DNA of 64,000 nucleotides from Arsenicicoccus piscis (GTDB lineage: Bacteria > Actinomycetota > Actinomycetes > Actinomycetales > Dermatophilaceae). A program made the translations under genes and the position numbers. Location of the stretch: NCBI RefSeq assembly GCF_022568835.1, contig NZ_JAKZHV010000006.1, positions 124,001 through 188,000 of the forward strand, read 5' to 3'. This document shows, piece after piece, positions 60,826 to 64,000 of this stretch (position 1 is its first letter; each line of letters begins with the position of its first letter). A model generated the notes under the pieces. It saw only the letters and a program-made list of their open reading frames with translations. It did not search any database and was not told where the DNA came from.

Positions 60826-62253
60826 GTGACTCCTGACCTGGTCTACCTGACCGCCGGCTTCGGCCTGCTCCTGGGGGCCTTCCTGCCCCGCTTCATCCGC
60901 GACCGAGCCATCTCCGCGCCGCTCGTCGTCGTGGCGGTGGGGGTGGCGGTCGGCTGGTTCATCCCCGGTGACGAGCCGATCGCCCCGGTGCTGCACGAGA
61001 CCATCGCGACCCACGTGAGCGAGCTGTGCGTCATCGTGGCGCTGATGGGCGTCGGGCTCGCGATCGACCGGCCGTTCAGCTGGCGGACCTGGCGGGTGAC
61101 CTGGCGGCTGCTGCTGGTCGCGATGCCGCTCTGCATCGCCGCCACCGCGCTGCTCGGCTGGTGGGTCATCGGGCTCACCCCGGCCGCTGCGCTGCTGCTC
61201 GGCGCCGCGCTCGCCCCGACGGACCCGGTGCTCGCCTCGGACATCCAGGTCGAGGGACCGTCGGTGCTCGACCCCGAGGACCCCACCTCGCCGACCGACC
61301 CCGACGAGGCCGACGACCACACCCGCGCGACCGAGCAGGCGGCCTACGAGGAGGAGGACGAGGTGCGTTTCGCGCTCACCTCGGAGGCGGGGCTCAACGA
61401 CTCGCTCGCGTTCCCGTTCGTCTACCTCGCGATCGGACTCGCGACCAAGGGCCCGCTGTCGGGCTGGGTCGGCACCTGGGTCGCGTGGGACCTCGTCGGC
61501 AAGCTGCTGATCGGGGTCGCCGTGGGCTGGCTCGCCGGCTGGGTGACCGGCAAGGTCGTCTTCCGCTCCCGGCTCGACCACCTGCGCCTGGCCGACGCGC
61601 GCGAGCCGCTGCTCGCCCTCGCGCTGGTCCTCGCGACCTACGGACTCACCGAGCTGGTCGGGGGCTACGGGTTCCTCGCGGTGTTCGTCGCCGCGGTCAC
61701 GCTGCGCCAGTCCGAGCGGACCCACGCCTACCACGGGCACCTGCACGACGCGATCGAGCACCTCGAGTCGATCCTGACGCTGCTCATCCTGATGCTGCTC
61801 GGGGCGTCGCTGTCGTCCGGTCAGCTCGCGCACCTCACCTGGGGCGGCGTGGTGGTGGCGTTGGCGCTGGTCCTCGTCGTGCGCCCGGTGACCGGCTGGG
61901 TGTCCCTGGCCCGGGTGCCCGAGTTGAGCCGGGGCGAGAGGCTGGCCACGGCCGCGTTCGGCGTGCGCGGGATCGGCACGGTCTACTACCTGGCCTACGC
62001 GACGTCCCAGGCCGAGTGGGCCGAGAAGGACCTGGTCTGGTCGACCGCGACGGTCGCCATCTTGCTCTCCGTCGTCGTCCACGGCGTCGCCGCGACCCCG
62101 GTCATGCGCCGGTTGGAGGAGAGCCGGGAGGCGAGGTCCGGGTCCGACGCACCTGCTCGACGAACAGTCGATGGACGCGTAGGTCGCCCGTCACCTCAGG
62201 ATGGAACGACGTCGCCAGCAGCGACCCCTGCCGGACCGCCACGGGGTGCGTGA
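60826..62253 (+). CDS. Cation:proton antiporter (CPA1-like)
   Basis: This 475-residue membrane protein has about 12 helices. [20 protein letters not shown] is the CPA1 motif with the APTDP sequence, and [20 protein letters not shown] contains the ion-binding ND of the family. A cytosolic acidic loop ([20 protein letters not shown]) lies between them. It probably exchanges sodium or potassium for protons. The GTG at 60826 is the start. The last 50 codons overlap the convergent pdxT gene by 152 bp; after the last helix the tail is low-complexity, so the overlap costs no fold. Confidence 0.87.
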   Translation: MTPDLVYLTAGFGLLLGAFLPRFIRDRAISAPLVVVAVGVAVGWFIPGDEPIAPVLHETIATHVSELCVIVALMGVGLAIDRPFSWRTWRVTWRLLLVAMPLCIAATALLGWWVIGLTPAAALLLGAALAPTDPVLASDIQVEGPSVLDPEDPTSPTDPDEADDHTRATEQAAYEEEDEVRFALTSEAGLNDSLAFPFVYLAIGLATKGPLSGWVGTWVAWDLVGKLLIGVAVGWLAGWVTGKVVFRSRLDHLRLADAREPLLALALVLATYGLTELVGGYGFLAVFVAAVTLRQSERTHAYHGHLHDAIEHLESILTLLILMLLGASLSSGQLAHLTWGGVVVALALVLVVRPVTGWVSLARVPELSRGERLATAAFGVRGIGTVYYLAYATSQAEWAEKDLVWSTATVAILLSVVVHGVAATPVMRRLEESREARSGSDAPARRTVDGRVGRPSPQDGTTSPAATPAGPPRGA

Positions 62254-62779
62254 GTCCGTCCGGCGTGCCGTCGGCGGCCGTGACCGAGGCCAGGACCTCG
62301 ACCTGCGGGCCCACCTGCTCGACCCACGGTGCCCGGATGAAGACGGCGCGCACCGGCTCGCCGTCGACCCCCTCCACGCGCAGGTCGGCCTCGAACGAGT
62401 CGACCTGGCGACCGAACGCGTTACGGCGCACCAGCACGTCCAGCCCGCCCAGCGTCTGCTGGGCGCGGTGAGCGTCCACGAGCCGGTCCGCGAGCAGGAT
62501 CAGCCCCGCGCAGGAGCCGTAGACCGGCATCCCGGCCGCGATCCGCTCCCGCAGCGGCTGCTGCAGGTCGAACGCGCGCACCAGCTTGTCCATCGTCGTC
62601 GACTCACCCCCCGGCAGGACGAGCGCATCGACCTCGGCCAGCTCGCTCGGCCGACGCACCGTCGACACCTCCGCCCCGCAGGCCTGCAGGGCGTGCACGT
62701 GCTCGCGCACGTCCCCCTGGACGGCGAGCACGCCGATGCGGGGAAGGGCCTCGGTGACGGGATCGATCGGCTGGGGCAC
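62102..62779 (-). CDS. pdxT: Pyridoxal 5'-phosphate synthase, PdxT glutaminase subunit
   Basis: PdxT supplies ammonia from glutamine to PdxS. The 225-residue protein shows [40 protein letters not shown], the nucleophile in [13 protein letters not shown], and the His/Glu pair in [13 protein letters not shown]. The GTG at 62779 is the start. It points toward pdxS and not along with it. In mycobacteria the order pdxS-tesB-pdxT-yebC is on one strand, so here pdxT seems inverted. Confidence 0.93.
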   Translation of the reverse strand: MPQPIDPVTEALPRIGVLAVQGDVREHVHALQACGAEVSTVRRPSELAEVDALVLPGGESTTMDKLVRAFDLQQPLRERIAAGMPVYGSCAGLILLADRLVDAHRAQQTLGGLDVLVRRNAFGRQVDSFEADLRVEGVDGEPVRAVFIRAPWVEQVGPQVEVLASVTAADGTPDGLTHPVAVRQGSLLATSFHPEVTGDLRVHRLFVEQVRRTRTSPPGSPPTGA

Positions 62780-62934
62780 GAGGCGTCAGCATAGTCGCTG
62801 CGCCGCCGACGCTAGACTGGTCCGGATCCCGCGGCGGGCGCACCGACCACGGCGGCGCCCGGACGGGTGCCCGGAGCGTCGGCGCCCGAGCCCCGTGAGC
62901 GTCCCACCGAGCGTCAACGAGCAGGAGCACACGC

Positions 62935-63705
62935 ATGAGCGGCCACTCCAAATGGGCCACCACCAAGCACAAGAAGGCAGCCGTCGACGCCAAGCGCGGC
63001 AAGCTCTTCGCCAAGCTGATCAAGAACATCGAGGTCGCGTGCCGCAACGGCGGGGCCGACCCTGCCGGCAACCCCACGCTTTACGACGCGGTCCAGAAGG
63101 CCAAGAAGAACTCCGTCCCCAACGACAACATCGACCGCGCGCTCAAGCGTGGCTCGGGCGCCGAGGCGGGCGGGGCTGACTGGCAGACGATCATGTACGA
63201 GGGCTACGCGCCCAACGGTGTGGCCGTGCTCATCGAGTGCCTCACCGACAACCGCAACCGCGCCGCGACCGAGGTGCGCGTGGCGCTGTCGCGCAACGGC
63301 GGCAACCTCGCCGACCCCGGCTCGGTCGCCTACAACTTCTCCCGCAAGGGCGTCGTCGTGGTGCCGAAGACCCAGAAGGACGGCGAGACCACCGAGGACG
63401 CGCTGCTCGAGATCGTGCTCGACGCCGGCGCCGAGGAGGTCAACGACCTCGAGGACTCCTTCGAGATCGTCTCTGAGGCAACGGACTTCGTCGCCGTGCG
63501 CACCGCGATCCAGGACGCCGGCCTCGACTACGACTCGGCCGAGGCGCAGTTCGTGCCCAACCTCAAGGTCGAGCTGGACGCCGACGGCGCCCGCAAGATG
63601 TTCCGCGTCATCGACGCCCTCGAGGACAGCGACGACGTGCAGAACGTCTGGACCAACGGCGACGTCAGCGACGAGATCCTCGCCGAGCTCGACGACGAGG
63701 ACTGA
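62935..63705 (+). CDS. yebC: YebC/PmpR-family regulatory protein
   Basis: This 256-residue protein starts [20 protein letters not shown] and contains [16 protein letters not shown] [55 protein letters not shown] and NRAAATEVR-like [20 protein letters not shown]. This is the full YebC/TACO1 pattern; recent work links YebC to translation of proline stretches besides transcription. It precedes ruvC by 78 bp, the order common in Actinobacteria. Confidence 0.96.
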   Translation: MSGHSKWATTKHKKAAVDAKRGKLFAKLIKNIEVACRNGGADPAGNPTLYDAVQKAKKNSVPNDNIDRALKRGSGAEAGGADWQTIMYEGYAPNGVAVLIECLTDNRNRAATEVRVALSRNGGNLADPGSVAYNFSRKGVVVVPKTQKDGETTEDALLEIVLDAGAEEVNDLEDSFEIVSEATDFVAVRTAIQDAGLDYDSAEAQFVPNLKVELDADGARKMFRVIDALEDSDDVQNVWTNGDVSDEILAELDDED

Positions 63706-63783
63706 CCGGCGCGCCGCGCTCGGGACTGTCCGAGGGTCGGGCTACAGTGGCGAACAGGTGTTCGTAGGGTCAGGAGGTGGGCG

Positions 63784-64000
63784 GTGCGCGTCCTCGGCGT
63801 CGACCCCGGCCTCACCCGCTGCGGCCTCGGCGTGGTCGAGGGCACCCGCGGCGGCCGGCTGACCATGTTGGGTGTCGGCGTGGTGCGCACCCCCGTGGGT
63901 GACGCCACCCCCGAGCGCCTCTACGCGCTGCAGCAGGAGCTCGAGGTGTGGTTGGAGCGCTACCAGCCCGACGCGATCGCCGTCGAGCGGGTCTTCGCCC
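63784..64000 (+). CDS. ruvC: Holliday junction resolvase RuvC, N-terminal part
   Basis: The GTG at 63784 follows AGGAGGT. The visible 72 residues read VRVLGVDPGLTRCGLGVVEG, with the first catalytic Asp7, and later ALQQELEVWLERYQPDAIAV followed by ERVF, which holds the second acidic residue. The gene runs past the end of the window. It should be followed by ruvA and ruvB. Confidence 0.93.
   Translation, partial: MRVLGVDPGLTRCGLGVVEGTRGGRLTMLGVGVVRTPVGDATPERLYALQQELEVWLERYQPDAIAVERVFA

Overview
The window is 64 kb of very GC-rich DNA with GTG starts, short overlapping genes and actinobacterial gene orders. The run pgsA-patA-pimA, then pdxS, then yebC-ruvC, together with coproheme decarboxylase, a LigD-type polymerase with a separate ATP-dependent ligase, ECF41 sigma factors and GlgX, points to a Micrococcales actinobacterium, probably of the Intrasporangiaceae type. 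That family placement is inference from gene content, not from a marker phylogeny.

Layout. 1-4969: cobalamin (cobL end, cobM, cbiD, cobK) and heme (hemQ) genes. 4983-6545: msrB and the LigD-type polymerase. 6513-17969: an 11.5 kb integrated element inserted in the 3' end of that polymerase gene. It has a tyrosine integrase, many small 4-bp-overlapping genes, a small-terminase-like protein, a rolling-circle Rep and an FtsK/TraSA-type translocase, which is the plan of an actinomycete integrative and conjugative element (AICE). The displaced gene tail lies at 17970-18066. 18097-25303: ATP-dependent ligase, hydrolase, PPK2, GlgX, YihY. 25339-30048: two tRNA clusters (Gly-Cys-Val and Gly-Val) around a secreted protein and a frameshifted penicillin-binding protein. 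30113-35048: SigB/SigF-type sigma factor, stress genes behind a SigB-type promoter, tRNA-Val, an Abi_2/HEPN gene with a strongly structured leader, and a MOSC protein. 35177-42768: thrS, AlkD-like protein, two divergent ECF sigma factors (one with a textbook ECF41 promoter), a PIN toxin-antitoxin pair and small redox proteins. 42926-54361: metY, ackA-pta, HIT, P450, EF-G-like GTPase. 54520-57860: phosphatidylinositol mannoside pathway. 57914-64000: a candidate structured RNA, pdxS, a RelE-like toxin-antitoxin pair, an antiporter, inverted pdxT, yebC and ruvC.

Most notable are: (1) the AICE-like element that uses a protein gene (ligD-pol) as its attachment site and supplies a recoded substitute tail; (2) the Abi_2 family HEPN protein preceded by a nested stem-loop RNA, resembling the AbiF/ncRNA toxin-antitoxin arrangement; (3) a 15-bp hairpin burying the start codon of the PIN toxin; (4) a three-way-junction RNA candidate upstream of pdxS.

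Four otherwise conserved genes (PBP, aminotransferase class IV, a lipoprotein, P450) carry one-base frameshifts, several in homopolymers. Assembly errors are the simplest explanation, so these genes may be intact in the organism.
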